A stretch of 64,000 bases of DNA, taken from Streptomyces sp. MNU76 (GTDB lineage: Bacteria; Actinomycetota; Actinomycetes; Streptomycetales; Streptomycetaceae). Of the stretch, positions 25,002 through 33,076 are shown in pieces (the first letter of the stretch is position 1; each line of letters begins with the position of its first letter). The position numbers and the translations under genes were made by a program. Below the pieces are notes generated by a model. The model searched no databases. It saw only the letters and a list, made by a program, of their open reading frames with translations, and had not been told where the DNA came from. The DNA lies in the NCBI RefSeq assembly GCF_020982545.1, contig NZ_JAJKLK010000001.1:682001-746000 (forward strand), in the 5' to 3' direction.

Positions 25002-25128
25002 CGGGGGCGTTTCCGTCCCGTGGAGCGGTCCGCATGGTGAAATCGGGCTCCCTCGAACTGCGTGATTCTCGCCACCCCTGATAGGGGTTCCGCTCAGATG
25101 AGCGAATCGTGGGCGGCTCTGCGACTTC

Positions 25129-25155
25129 AAAGGGTGGCACTGGGTGCCACCCTTT
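25129..25155 (+). terminator. Terminator after the ROK gene
   Basis: AAAGGGTGGCAC...GTGCCACCCTTT, an 11-12 bp stem with a tiny loop, about 130 bases after the ROK stop and well before the PPDK leader. Confidence 0.75.
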
Positions 25156-25407
25156 GATCGTTCATCGAGCGAACTCAGGCGTGTCGATAGCCGCTCATGT
25201 GGGCGACATGAGGGGCGAGTGGGGCTTGCCCCCTTCAAGAGGTGAACACATTCCGGCCGTCTTCCTTGCCAAGCTTTGACTTTCGATCTCTTGGCGGACG
25301 GGTGGTTACAGGCGCATGACGCGCAAGTGGACGTACCCAGGTGCCTTCGATCTGGGTATGTTCCTGGCCGTCAGGGCAGCCACCGCGTCCTCAAGGAGTT
25401 GGGACCT
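25156..25407 (+). promoter_or_regulatory. Leader and promoter region of the PPDK gene
   Basis: No gene is seen. It holds a TTGACT box at 25277 with TACAGG downstream as a weak promoter candidate, and an inverted repeat TACCCAG-N11-CTGGGTA at 25334-25358, 50 bases ahead of the GTG start, which could form a 5'-UTR hairpin. Confidence 0.4.
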
Positions 25408-28155
25408 GTGTCGGAAAACAAAGATCCCCACGTAGGCCACGTAGCTCAGAGCGTTGAGGGCGTGAAGTTTGTTTATGACTTCACCGAAGGCAACAAGGAC
25501 CTCAAGGACCTCCTCGGCGGCAAGGGCGCGAACCTCGCCGAGATGACCAACCTCGGGCTCCCCGTGCCTCCCGGCTTCACCATCACCACCGAGGCCTGCA
25601 AGGTCTACCTCGACAGCGGCGACGAACCCGCGGCACTCCGTGACGAGGTCACCGCCCATCTCGTCGCCCTCGAAGAGAAGATGGGCAAAAAGCTCGGCCA
25701 GGCCGACGACCCGCTCCTCGTCTCCGTCCGCTCCGGCGCGAAGTTCTCGATGCCGGGCATGATGGACACCGTTCTGAACATTGGATTGTCGGACAAGTCG
25801 GTCCAGGGCCTGGCCAAGCAGGCCGGCGACGACCGCTTCGCCTGGGACTCCTACCGCCGCCTCATCCAGATGTTCGGCAAGACGGTCCTCGGCGTCGACG
25901 GCGACCTCTTCGAGGAGGCGCTGGAGGCGGCCAAGGCGGCCAAGAAGGTCGTCGTCGACACCGAGCTGGAGGCGGCCGACCTCAAGAAGCTCGTCACCAA
26001 GTTCAAGAAGATCGTCAAGACCGAGGCCGGCCGGGACTTCCCCCAGGACCCGCGCGAGCAGATGGACCTCGCCATCAAGGCCGTCTTCGACTCCTGGAAC
26101 GGCGACCGCGCCAAGCTCTACCGCCGCCAGGAGCGCATCCCCGGCGACCTCGGCACGGCGGTCAACGTCTGTTCCATGGTCTTCGGCAACCTGGGCCCCG
26201 ACTCCGGAACCGGCGTCGCCTTCACCCGCGACCCCGCCTCCGGCCACCAGGGCGTCTACGGCGACTACCTGCAGAACGCCCAGGGCGAGGACGTCGTCGC
26301 GGGCATCCGCAACACCGTCCCCCTGGCCGAGCTGGAGTCGATCGACAAGAAGTCGTACGACCAGCTGATGCAGATCATGGAGACCCTGGAGAACCACTAC
26401 AAGGATCTCTGCGACATCGAGTTCACCATCGAGCGCGGCCAGCTGTGGATGCTGCAGACCCGCGTCGGCAAGCGCACCGCGGGCGCGGCCTTCCGCATCG
26501 CGACCCAGCTGGTGGACCAGGGCCTCATCGACGAGGCGGAGGCCCTCCAGCGGGTCACCGGCGCCCAGCTCGCGCAGCTGATGTTCCCCCGCTTCGACGA
26601 GGACGCGAAGGTCGCCCAGGTCGGCCGCGGGATCGCCGCCTCCCCGGGCGCGGCGGTCGGCAAGGCGGTCTTCGACTCGTACACGGCCGTGAAGTGGTCG
26701 CGCTCGGGCGAGAAGGTCATCCTGGTCCGCCGCGAGACCAACCCCGACGACCTCGACGGCATGATCGCGGCCGAGGGCATCCTGACCTCGCGCGGCGGCA
26801 AGACCTCCCACGCGGCCGTGGTCGCGCGCGGCATGGGCAAGACCTGCGTCTGCGGCGCGGAGGAACTGGAGGTCGACACCAAGCGCCGCCGCATGACGAT
26901 CCCCGGCGGTCATGTGGTGGAGGAGGGTGACCTCATCTCCATCGACGGTTCGAGCGGCAAGGTGTACCTGGGCGAGGTGCCCGTGGTCCCCTCCCCGGTC
27001 GTGGAGTACTTCGAGGGCCGGATGCACGCCGGCGCCAACGACGCCGACGAACTGGTCGAGGCCGTCCACCGGATCATGGCCTTCGCCGACCGCAAGCGCC
27101 GGCTCCGCGTCCGCGCCAACGCCGACAACGCCGAGGACGCGCTGCGCGCCCGCCGCTTCGGCGCCCAGGGCATCGGCCTGTGCCGTACGGAGCACATGTT
27201 CCTCGGCGACCGCCGCGAGCTGGTCGAGCGCCTGATCCTGGCCGACACGGAGGCGGAGCGCGAGGAGTCCCTGAAGGCCCTGCTCCCGCTGCAGAAGCAG
27301 GACTTCGTCGAACTCTTCTCCGCGATGGACGGCCTCCCGGTCACGATCCGTCTGCTGGACCCGCCGCTGCACGAGTTCCTCCCCGACATCACGGAACTGT
27401 CGGTCCGCGTGGCCCTCGCGGAGTCCCGCCAGGAGCCGCACGAGAACGAGTTGCGGTTGTTGCAGGCCGTCCATCGCCTGCACGAGCAGAACCCGATGCT
27501 GGGCCTGCGGGGTGTACGCCTCGGCCTGGTCATCCCCGGCCTGTTCACGATGCAGGTCCGTGCCATCGCGGAGGCGGCCGCCGAGCGCAAGAACGCGAAG
27601 GGCGACCCGCGTGCCGAGATCATGATCCCGCTCGTGGGCACGGTCCAGGAGCTGGAGATCGTCCGCGAGGAGGCGGACGCGGTGATCGCGGAGGTCGAGG
27701 CGGCGACGGGCGTGACGCTGAAGCTGTCGATCGGCACGATGATCGAACTGCCGCGGGCCGCGCTGACCGCCGGTCAGATCGCGGAGGCGGCGGAGTTCTT
27801 CTCCTTCGGCACGAACGACCTGACGCAGACGGTATGGGGCTTCAGTCGCGACGACGTGGAGGCGTCCTTCTTCACGGCGTACCTGGAGAAGGGCATCTTC
27901 GGGGTGTCGCCGTTCGAGACGATCGACAAGGACGGCGTGGGCTCCCTGGTGAAGCTGGCGGCGGAGGCGGGCCGTGCGACCCGCCCCGACCTCAAGCTCG
28001 GCGTCTGCGGTGAGCACGGCGGTGACCCGGAGTCCGTCCACTTCTTCCACGAGGTCGGACTCGACTACGTCTCCTGCTCCCCGTTCCGCATCCCCGTGGC
28101 TCGCCTGGAGGCGGGGCGGGCGGCGTCGCAGTCGACGGGGAGTGACCACCGGTAG
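25408..28155 (+). CDS. ppdK: pyruvate, phosphate dikinase
   Basis: 915 residues from GTG 25408, chosen for AAGGAG 9 bases upstream; an open frame begins earlier. The ATP-grasp domain starts KFVYDFTEGNKDLKDLLGGKGANLAEMTNLGLPVPPGF and contains SVRSGAKFSMPGMMDTVLNIGLS. The swivelling phosphohistidine domain has GGKTSHAAVVARGMGKTCVCGAEEL (catalytic His near 468). The C-terminal TIM barrel has GIGLCRTEHMF, EIMIPLVGTVQEL, SFGTNDLTQTVWGFSRDD and LGVCGEHGGDP with the catalytic Cys. It interconverts pyruvate + ATP + Pi and PEP + AMP + PPi. Full length, single gene, own terminator. Confidence 0.97.
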   Translation: MSENKDPHVGHVAQSVEGVKFVYDFTEGNKDLKDLLGGKGANLAEMTNLGLPVPPGFTITTEACKVYLDSGDEPAALRDEVTAHLVALEEKMGKKLGQADDPLLVSVRSGAKFSMPGMMDTVLNIGLSDKSVQGLAKQAGDDRFAWDSYRRLIQMFGKTVLGVDGDLFEEALEAAKAAKKVVVDTELEAADLKKLVTKFKKIVKTEAGRDFPQDPREQMDLAIKAVFDSWNGDRAKLYRRQERIPGDLGTAVNVCSMVFGNLGPDSGTGVAFTRDPASGHQGVYGDYLQNAQGEDVVAGIRNTVPLAELESIDKKSYDQLMQIMETLENHYKDLCDIEFTIERGQLWMLQTRVGKRTAGAAFRIATQLVDQGLIDEAEALQRVTGAQLAQLMFPRFDEDAKVAQVGRGIAASPGAAVGKAVFDSYTAVKWSRSGEKVILVRRETNPDDLDGMIAAEGILTSRGGKTSHAAVVARGMGKTCVCGAEELEVDTKRRRMTIPGGHVVEEGDLISIDGSSGKVYLGEVPVVPSPVVEYFEGRMHAGANDADELVEAVHRIMAFADRKRRLRVRANADNAEDALRARRFGAQGIGLCRTEHMFLGDRRELVERLILADTEAEREESLKALLPLQKQDFVELFSAMDGLPVTIRLLDPPLHEFLPDITELSVRVALAESRQEPHENELRLLQAVHRLHEQNPMLGLRGVRLGLVIPGLFTMQVRAIAEAAAERKNAKGDPRAEIMIPLVGTVQELEIVREEADAVIAEVEAATGVTLKLSIGTMIELPRAALTAGQIAEAAEFFSFGTNDLTQTVWGFSRDDVEASFFTAYLEKGIFGVSPFETIDKDGVGSLVKLAAEAGRATRPDLKLGVCGEHGGDPESVHFFHEVGLDYVSCSPFRIPVARLEAGRAASQSTGSDHR

Positions 28156-28246
28156 CCTCCGGCGGCCACGCCGCGTCCCGACCCCGGAACCGCCGCTTGT
28201 CCCCGACCGACCCTCACCGATGGGCGGCGGTTCCGGCCCACGAAAC

Positions 28247-28282
28247 AGAAGGCGGCACCCCGTGCGGGGGGTGCCGCCTTCT
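28247..28282 (+). terminator. Terminator after ppdK
   Basis: AGAAGGCGGCACCCC/GGGGTGCCGCCTTCT, a 15-bp perfect stem followed by GGGTTTTG; a strong intrinsic-type terminator. Confidence 0.9.
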
Positions 28283-28348
28283 GGGTTTTGGGCGGGTTGT
28301 GCATCCTTCGGTGCCTCTTGTGCTTCAAGATCACCTGATTCGGTGGTG

Positions 28349-29875
28349 ATGAGGTTGATCGATCGTTTCTGTAAGTATTCAAGTCGTGTGGGGCTGCCCG
28401 GCCTCAAGTGGTATCCCCCCGATGGTGCGTTGTCCGTTTCCACCGTCCTCGTTTGTGTCATGGGCTGCCCTGCGCTCGCATGGTTCGTGGGCCGGGTGGC
28501 CGCGAGGAGGACGGCGGCCCAGCCGCTGGCCGTACGGCGCAGCGCTGCGGAGAAGTCACCAGGAAAGTGGGGCATGTTCCTGTTCGTACCGGGACTGAGT
28601 ATCGTCGCCGCGTACTGCGTGGCCGGTGCGACCGGTCATCCGCCCCGGGACACCGGACTCTCGTCGATCCTCATGCCCCTTGCGGTCGTTCTGCTCGGCA
28701 TCGGACTGGTTGCGATGCTGCCGATTTTCTCCCGAAAACTCGCCCAGAGGGCGGCTCACTCCACCCAGTCGATTTCCCTCGGCCTGGCCATGCGGCGCAA
28801 CGAGGCGGAACCCGGCGGCGCGCTACGGGTGGCGACCGGGTTGGTGATCCTGGTCTTCGCGGCGTCGCTGGTGCAGGGGGTGCTGATCGAGCTGGATCAA
28901 GTCTCCAGGAACACGTCGTCGGTCCAGACGTACAACATCTCTCTCGCGGGGACCACGGCCGACCGGCAGCGGGCCTGGGAGAAGGTGAAGGGTGTCCGGG
29001 GGCATGCGGTCGTCATGCGATCGCGGTCGCGTCCCGAGGTCGATCGCTGGGTTCCGAGTCTGGAAGCCGTGGTCGCCACGTGCGAGCAACTGCGCAGCAT
29101 GGTGCAGAAGATCGACGGCTGTGTGGACGGTCGGCCCATGCGGTTGTGGGACCCGAAACACGTTGCTGTGGATGACAACAAGCCCGGTGCACGCTTCCCC
29201 TTCGACCTGTGGCACGACGGGCAACGCCGTGTCGTGCAGGTGACCGTTCCGCGAGCGGTTCTCCGGTACAGCGACGACGCCGGTCTCCCGGTCTTTCAGA
29301 GCGGTTCCGTGCTGTTGCCCCCCTCGGCGGTTCCCGCCGGACATCGCCCCGACTCCGCCACCCTCACCCTCCTCAGCAGCTCCGCCCCCGAAACGGTGCG
29401 GCAGGTTCTCGATGGCATCGGTGGTGTGGACCCCACGACGGAGGTCGACACGCCAGGGGTGGTGGTGACGTCGTTGCAGCAGATCACCGTGGTGAAGAGC
29501 CTGTTGGGCATCGGCATGGTGTTGGGGCTCGTCATCGGAGTCGCCGCATACCTCGTAGCCGCCACCGACCGTGCCGTGGAGCGCAAGCCCCAGGTCACCG
29601 CGCTGTCGCTGCTCGGGGCCCGGCCCCGTACGCTCCGGGCCGTGCAGGTCGCCCAGGTGGTCGTGCCGTTGGCCGTCGGGCTCGCCCTCGCCGTGGTGCT
29701 GGGCAAACTCGCCGAGTCCAGCTACCTCGTGACCGGCGGCGGTGCCGTCTACTGGGACGGTGCCGGCATCCCCCTGCTGCTGGCCTGCGCCCTCGGCGCG
29801 GTCGCCGTGGCAGCGGTCGGTGCGCTGCCCCTCGTCGGCCGTCGGATCGACCCGGAGCTGATCCGGCGGGACTGA
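28349..29875 (+). CDS. FtsX-like ABC transporter permease, probably truncated at the N-terminus
   Basis: 508 residues from ATG 28349 (MRLIDRFCKYSSRVG). Membrane helices near 33-50, 85-105 and 112-130 precede SISLGLAMRRNEAEPGGALRVATGLVILVFAASLVQGVLIEL. A periplasmic-type domain follows (about 190-375), then three C-terminal helices (ITVVKSLLGIGMVLGLVIGVAAYLVAATDRAVERKPQVTALSLLGARPRTLRAVQ), the conserved FtsX end. Family members of this type usually start with another helix and a MacB-type extracellular domain, and pair with an ATPase; both are absent here. Probably the surviving part of a larger permease, possibly inactive. Confidence 0.7.
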   Translation: MRLIDRFCKYSSRVGLPGLKWYPPDGALSVSTVLVCVMGCPALAWFVGRVAARRTAAQPLAVRRSAAEKSPGKWGMFLFVPGLSIVAAYCVAGATGHPPRDTGLSSILMPLAVVLLGIGLVAMLPIFSRKLAQRAAHSTQSISLGLAMRRNEAEPGGALRVATGLVILVFAASLVQGVLIELDQVSRNTSSVQTYNISLAGTTADRQRAWEKVKGVRGHAVVMRSRSRPEVDRWVPSLEAVVATCEQLRSMVQKIDGCVDGRPMRLWDPKHVAVDDNKPGARFPFDLWHDGQRRVVQVTVPRAVLRYSDDAGLPVFQSGSVLLPPSAVPAGHRPDSATLTLLSSSAPETVRQVLDGIGGVDPTTEVDTPGVVVTSLQQITVVKSLLGIGMVLGLVIGVAAYLVAATDRAVERKPQVTALSLLGARPRTLRAVQVAQVVVPLAVGLALAVVLGKLAESSYLVTGGGAVYWDGAGIPLLLACALGAVAVAAVGALPLVGRRIDPELIRRD

Positions 29876-29982
29876 GCGAAGCGACAGGGACACAGCGGGC
29901 AGGCGGCGCCGCCGACGGGGTGCCGCCTGTCGTCGTCCCGCCGCAGCCCAAGTCACCGGCCCCCGGCGCGCCGCGCCCCCGA

Positions 29983-30918
29983 TCACCACGCGCTCGCGAT
30001 CGGCGCCCCCGGCTCATACCGCCGCCACGCCTCGTTCAGGCGACCCAGCCGGTGCGCGGCGGCGACCCCGCACATGTACGCGACCTTGCCGCCTGCGACT
30101 TCGAACGCCACCGCCCCCACCACCCGTCCCTCGACCACGGCGACGACGGCCGGGGACCCGTTGAGCAGCGTGAGGTGCATCGTGGGGTTGCCGCCCGCCA
30201 TCCGCCGCTTCGCCGCAGTCGGCCTGAAGCCGGCCCGCACGAGGGACGCGATGCGCTCGGGCGTCCGGTAGCGCAGCAGCCGCCTGGCCAGCCCGGCCCC
30301 GTCCGAGACCGCGATCGCGTCGGCGGTGAGCAGCTCCACCAGACGTTCGGTGCGCCCCGACGTGGCCGCGGCGAGGAACTCCTCCACGACCTTGCGCGCG
30401 GTCGCCGGATCCACCGGGTCGCCGCGGCGCTCGGCGGCGACCCGGCGCCGGGCCCGGTGCACATGCTGCTGGCTCGCGGACTCGGTGATGTCGAGGATTC
30501 CGGCGATCTCGGCGTGGGGATACGCGAAGGCCTCGCGCAGGACGTAGGCGGCCCGCTCGACCGGTGAGAGGCGCTCCATGAGGGTCAGTACGGCCAGCGA
30601 CACCGATTCGCGCTGCTCCACGGTCTCGGCGGGGCCGAGCATCGGGTCGCCTTCGAGGAGCGGCTCGGGCAGCCGGTCCCCGGCCGCCCGCTCGTGGCGG
30701 GCCTGCGCCGAGCGGAGCCGGTCGAGGCAGAGATGGGTGACGACCTTCGTCAGCCATGCCTCCGGGACCTCGATGTGGTCCCGGTCCGCGGCCTGCCAGC
30801 GCAGGAACGCGTCCTGCACGGCGTCCTCGGCGTCGGCCGCCGAGCCGAGCAGACGGTACGCGAGCGAGGCCAGCCGTCCCCGGCCGGCCTCGAATCGGTC
30901 GATGGCTGCGGTGTCCAT
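29983..30918 (-). CDS. ECF41-type RNA polymerase sigma factor (SigJ-like)
   Basis: 311 residues from the ATG of MDTAAIDRFEAGRGRLASLAYRLLGSAADAEDAVQDAFLRWQ. Sigma region 2 is residues 8-75, region 4 is about 110-160 (LSPVERAAYVLREAFAYPHAEIAGILDITESASQQHVHRAR), and a fused SnoaL/NTF2-like domain follows (180-311: VEEFLAAATSGRTERLVELLTADAIAVSDGAG). The linker RLPEPLLEGDP and the DGAG element correspond to the ECF41 hallmarks WLPEP and DGGGK. In ECF41 the C-terminal domain replaces an anti-sigma factor. The FAD oxidoreductase upstream is the usual ECF41 partner and likely target. A 14-bp tandem repeat fills its 5' region. Confidence 0.92.
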   Translation of the reverse strand: MDTAAIDRFEAGRGRLASLAYRLLGSAADAEDAVQDAFLRWQAADRDHIEVPEAWLTKVVTHLCLDRLRSAQARHERAAGDRLPEPLLEGDPMLGPAETVEQRESVSLAVLTLMERLSPVERAAYVLREAFAYPHAEIAGILDITESASQQHVHRARRRVAAERRGDPVDPATARKVVEEFLAAATSGRTERLVELLTADAIAVSDGAGLARRLLRYRTPERIASLVRAGFRPTAAKRRMAGGNPTMHLTLLNGSPAVVAVVEGRVVGAVAFEVAGGKVAYMCGVAAAHRLGRLNEAWRRYEPGAPIASAW

Positions 30919-30942
30919 GCACGGGAGCCTATGCGGCGGTAT

Positions 30943-31040
30943 CACAACAGGGCCTTCACAACGGGGCCTCCACGACAGGGTGTCCACAACAGGACCTTCA
31001 GGACAGGGCCTCCACGACAGGGTTTTGCAGCAGGGCCGTT
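30943..31040. repeat. 14-bp tandem repeat, seven units, ahead of the ECF41 gene
   Basis: Units of the type CACAACAGGGCCTT begin at 30943, 30957, 30971, 30985, 30999 and 31013, with a decayed unit at 31027. They occupy most of the gap between the oxidoreductase stop and the sigma factor start. Confidence 0.85.
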
Positions 31041-31052
31041 GTACCAAGACCC

Positions 31053-32354
31053 TCACGCCGCGGAGTTCGCACCCGCGGCCTCCACCCCCGCCGCCCTCAC
31101 TCCACCCCGTTCGGCCCCGGCGGCCAGCCGCTGCCGTCGCTTCGGTACTCCGAAGGTCGGGTGGGCGATGCCCAGCGCCGCCCCCTTGAGCACGCCCGCC
31201 TTGAGGCGCGCGGCGGTTCGGCCGCCCAGGTACCAGGACTTCGACCTGGCCTCCTCGTCCACCATCTGGAAGATCGCGTCCCGCCGCCCGAGGCTGATGT
31301 GGTTGCCGTGGTACTTCAGCCCGACCGTCGGGATCTCGCGGCCCGTCAGACGCGCGATGATCGCGGCAGTCGCCTGCATGTTGGTGTAGCCGGCCGAGGC
31401 GCAGGACATCGGCAGCGGGCGGCCGTTGTCCCCGATCGCGTAGGCGCAGTCACCAGCGGCATAGACGTCCGGGTGCGACACCGAGCGCATGGTGCGATCG
31501 ACGAGTATCTGGCCGGTCTCGGCCACCCGGAGGCCGGCCGCGGCCGCGAGCGGGTGCACGGTGAACCCCGCCGACCAGACCGTCACGTCGGCCGGGATGG
31601 CCGTACCGTCGGCGGTGATCGCCCGTGTCGGCTCGACGGCTTCGACCGTGGTGTGCTCGTGGACGGTGACGCCGAGCCGGTCGAAGGCCCGGCGCAGATG
31701 CCTGCGGGCCTTCGGGGAGAGCCAGGCGCCCAGCTCCCCGCGGGCGACGAGCGCGACCGAGAGGTCGGGCCGGGACTCGGCGAACTCGGTGGCGGTCTCG
31801 ATGCCGGTCAGCCCCTCGCCGACGACCAGCACCGTGCCGCCCTCGCCCAGCCCGGCCAGGCGCTCACGCAGCCGCAACGCCGAGGACCTGCCGGTCACGT
31901 CGTAGGCGTGCTCGGCCACACCGCTCACGCCATGGTGGGCCACGGAACTGCCGAGCGCGTAGAGGAGGGTGTCGTACGGGAGCTCGCGGTCCCCGGCCTC
32001 CCCGGCGTCCCCGGCCTCGTCGGCCGCCTCCGCCTCCCTGCGCGCCCGGTCTGCCGCGATCGCCCCCGCCGCGCCGGTCTCCTCCGTCACGGTGACTGTC
32101 CGCCGCTCGGGATCGATGCCGGTGACGCGCGCCACGCGGAGCCTCACCCCGGTGCCGGCGAACACGTCGGCGAGCGGGCGGGGCGTGAGTTCCTGGCCGC
32201 TCGCGAGCTGGTGGAGCCGCATCCGCTCGACGAAGTCGGGCGCGGCGTCGACCACGGTGATCTCGGTGTCGGCGGGGGAGAGCCGACGGGCGAGGTTCCC
32301 GGCGGCGAAGGCCCCGGCGTATCCGGCGCCGAGGACGACGATGCGGTGCTTCAT
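31053..32354 (-). CDS. NAD(P)/FAD-dependent oxidoreductase (NDH-2-like), ECF41 partner
   Basis: 433 residues. The FAD-binding start is HRIVVLGAGYAGAFAAGNLARR (G-x-G-x-x-G), the NAD(P)-binding motif is VLVVGEGLTGIETATEFA near residue 165, and the FAD-closing motif is HPDVYAAGDCAYAIGDNGRPLPMSCASAGY. This is the pyridine-nucleotide-disulfide oxidoreductase fold close to type II NADH dehydrogenases. An acidic low-complexity loop (REAEAADEAGDAGEAGDREL) interrupts the first domain. The C-terminal 30 residues are Ala/Gly/Arg-rich. Upstream lies an ECF41-like promoter; the sigma gene is downstream on the same strand. Confidence 0.9.
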   Translation of the reverse strand: MKHRIVVLGAGYAGAFAAGNLARRLSPADTEITVVDAAPDFVERMRLHQLASGQELTPRPLADVFAGTGVRLRVARVTGIDPERRTVTVTEETGAAGAIAADRARREAEAADEAGDAGEAGDRELPYDTLLYALGSSVAHHGVSGVAEHAYDVTGRSSALRLRERLAGLGEGGTVLVVGEGLTGIETATEFAESRPDLSVALVARGELGAWLSPKARRHLRRAFDRLGVTVHEHTTVEAVEPTRAITADGTAIPADVTVWSAGFTVHPLAAAAGLRVAETGQILVDRTMRSVSHPDVYAAGDCAYAIGDNGRPLPMSCASAGYTNMQATAAIIARLTGREIPTVGLKYHGNHISLGRRDAIFQMVDEEARSKSWYLGGRTAARLKAGVLKGAALGIAHPTFGVPKRRQRLAAGAERGGVRAAGVEAAGANSAA

Positions 32355-32387
32355 GGCGATGCTCCTGTCTCGTTCGCGTGCCTCCTG

Positions 32388-32414
32388 AACGGGATGGCGT
32401 CACGATTCCTGACA
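32388..32414 (-). promoter_or_regulatory. Candidate ECF41-type promoter of the oxidoreductase gene
   Basis: On the minus strand, TGTCAGG (32414-32408), a 16-base spacer and CGTT (32391-32388). The published ECF41 consensus, as I recall it, is TGTCACA-N16-CGTC. The -10 lies 34 bases from the start codon at 32354. Confidence 0.45.
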
Positions 32415-32566
32415 GGAGTGGGGTGTGACGTGGGTCACGCGAGCGCGGTGCGTCGGTGAGCCTCCGGGGAGCTCGGCGCGGGGCCTATTTCCCGTGCCTC
32501 TCCCGCCCGGGGTCGGTAGTGTCGCCGCCCGGTGGACCGAACCGCGGTCGCCGTGTTCGGAGAGTG

Positions 32567-32929
32567 ATGCGTTCCGTGAGCGGGCAGCGAGAGACGACGA
32601 CCCTGTGGCGGCCGACCGGCCCCGTGGAGCTGGGACTGGTGCGGGAAGCGGGATGGCGGGCCTGGCCACCCCGGCTTCCGGAGCAGCCGATCTTCTACCC
32701 GGTGCTCGACGAGGAGTACGCCGTCAAGATCGCTCGGGACTGGAACGTCAAGCACGACGGGGCGGGGTACGTCACCAGGTTCGAGGTCGAGACCGACTTC
32801 CTGCGGCGGTACCCGGTGCGGCAGGCGGGCGGGGAGACGATCCTCGAACTCTGGGTGCCGGCTGAGGAGCTGGAGGAGTTCAACGCCCGCCTCGTGGGCG
32901 AGATCGAGGTCGTGCACGAGTTCCACTGA
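32567..32929 (+). CDS. small conserved protein annotated elsewhere as ADP-ribosylation/crystallin J1-like
   Basis: 120 residues from ATG 32567 (GGAG just upstream); GTG 32576 is possible. TTLWRPTGPVELGLVREAGWRAWPPRLPEQPIFYPVLDEEYAVKIARDWNVKHDGAGYVTRFEVETDFLRRYPV...LWVPAEELEEFNARLVGEIEVV is a well-conserved bacterial family with invariant RLPEQPIFYPVL and ARDWN. The automatic name rests on weak evidence and the biochemical role is unknown. Divergent from the oxidoreductase gene. Confidence 0.8.
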   Translation: MRSVSGQRETTTLWRPTGPVELGLVREAGWRAWPPRLPEQPIFYPVLDEEYAVKIARDWNVKHDGAGYVTRFEVETDFLRRYPVRQAGGETILELWVPAEELEEFNARLVGEIEVVHEFH

Positions 32930-33022
32930 GAGCGGCAAGCCGCGAGGTCCGCGCGCGGTGGCCCGGCAGGCATGGTGACCCGCCGTCGAGGGGCGGCGGG
33001 CGGGCCCAGCGGCGCCCCGTCG

Positions 33023-33076
33023 CCCCTCGACGCCGATCAGTCCCTCGACGCCGATCAGTCCCTCGATGTCGGTCAG
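33023..33076. repeat. 18-bp tandem repeat at the condensation gene's 3' end
   Basis: Three units of (T/C)CCCTCGACGCCGATCAG at 33023, 33041 and 33059, the last diverged. The array runs up to the stop codon of the minus-strand gene. Confidence 0.75.

Noticed and set aside
25334-25358. Riboswitch upstream of ppdK
   Set aside because: Only a single 7-bp inverted repeat is visible, with no recognised conserved aptamer core.
25306-28575. 1089-codon minus-strand ORF opposite ppdK
   Set aside because: Leu/Arg/Asp/Val-rich shadow of a well-conserved gene on the plus strand; no ribosome binding site or domain.
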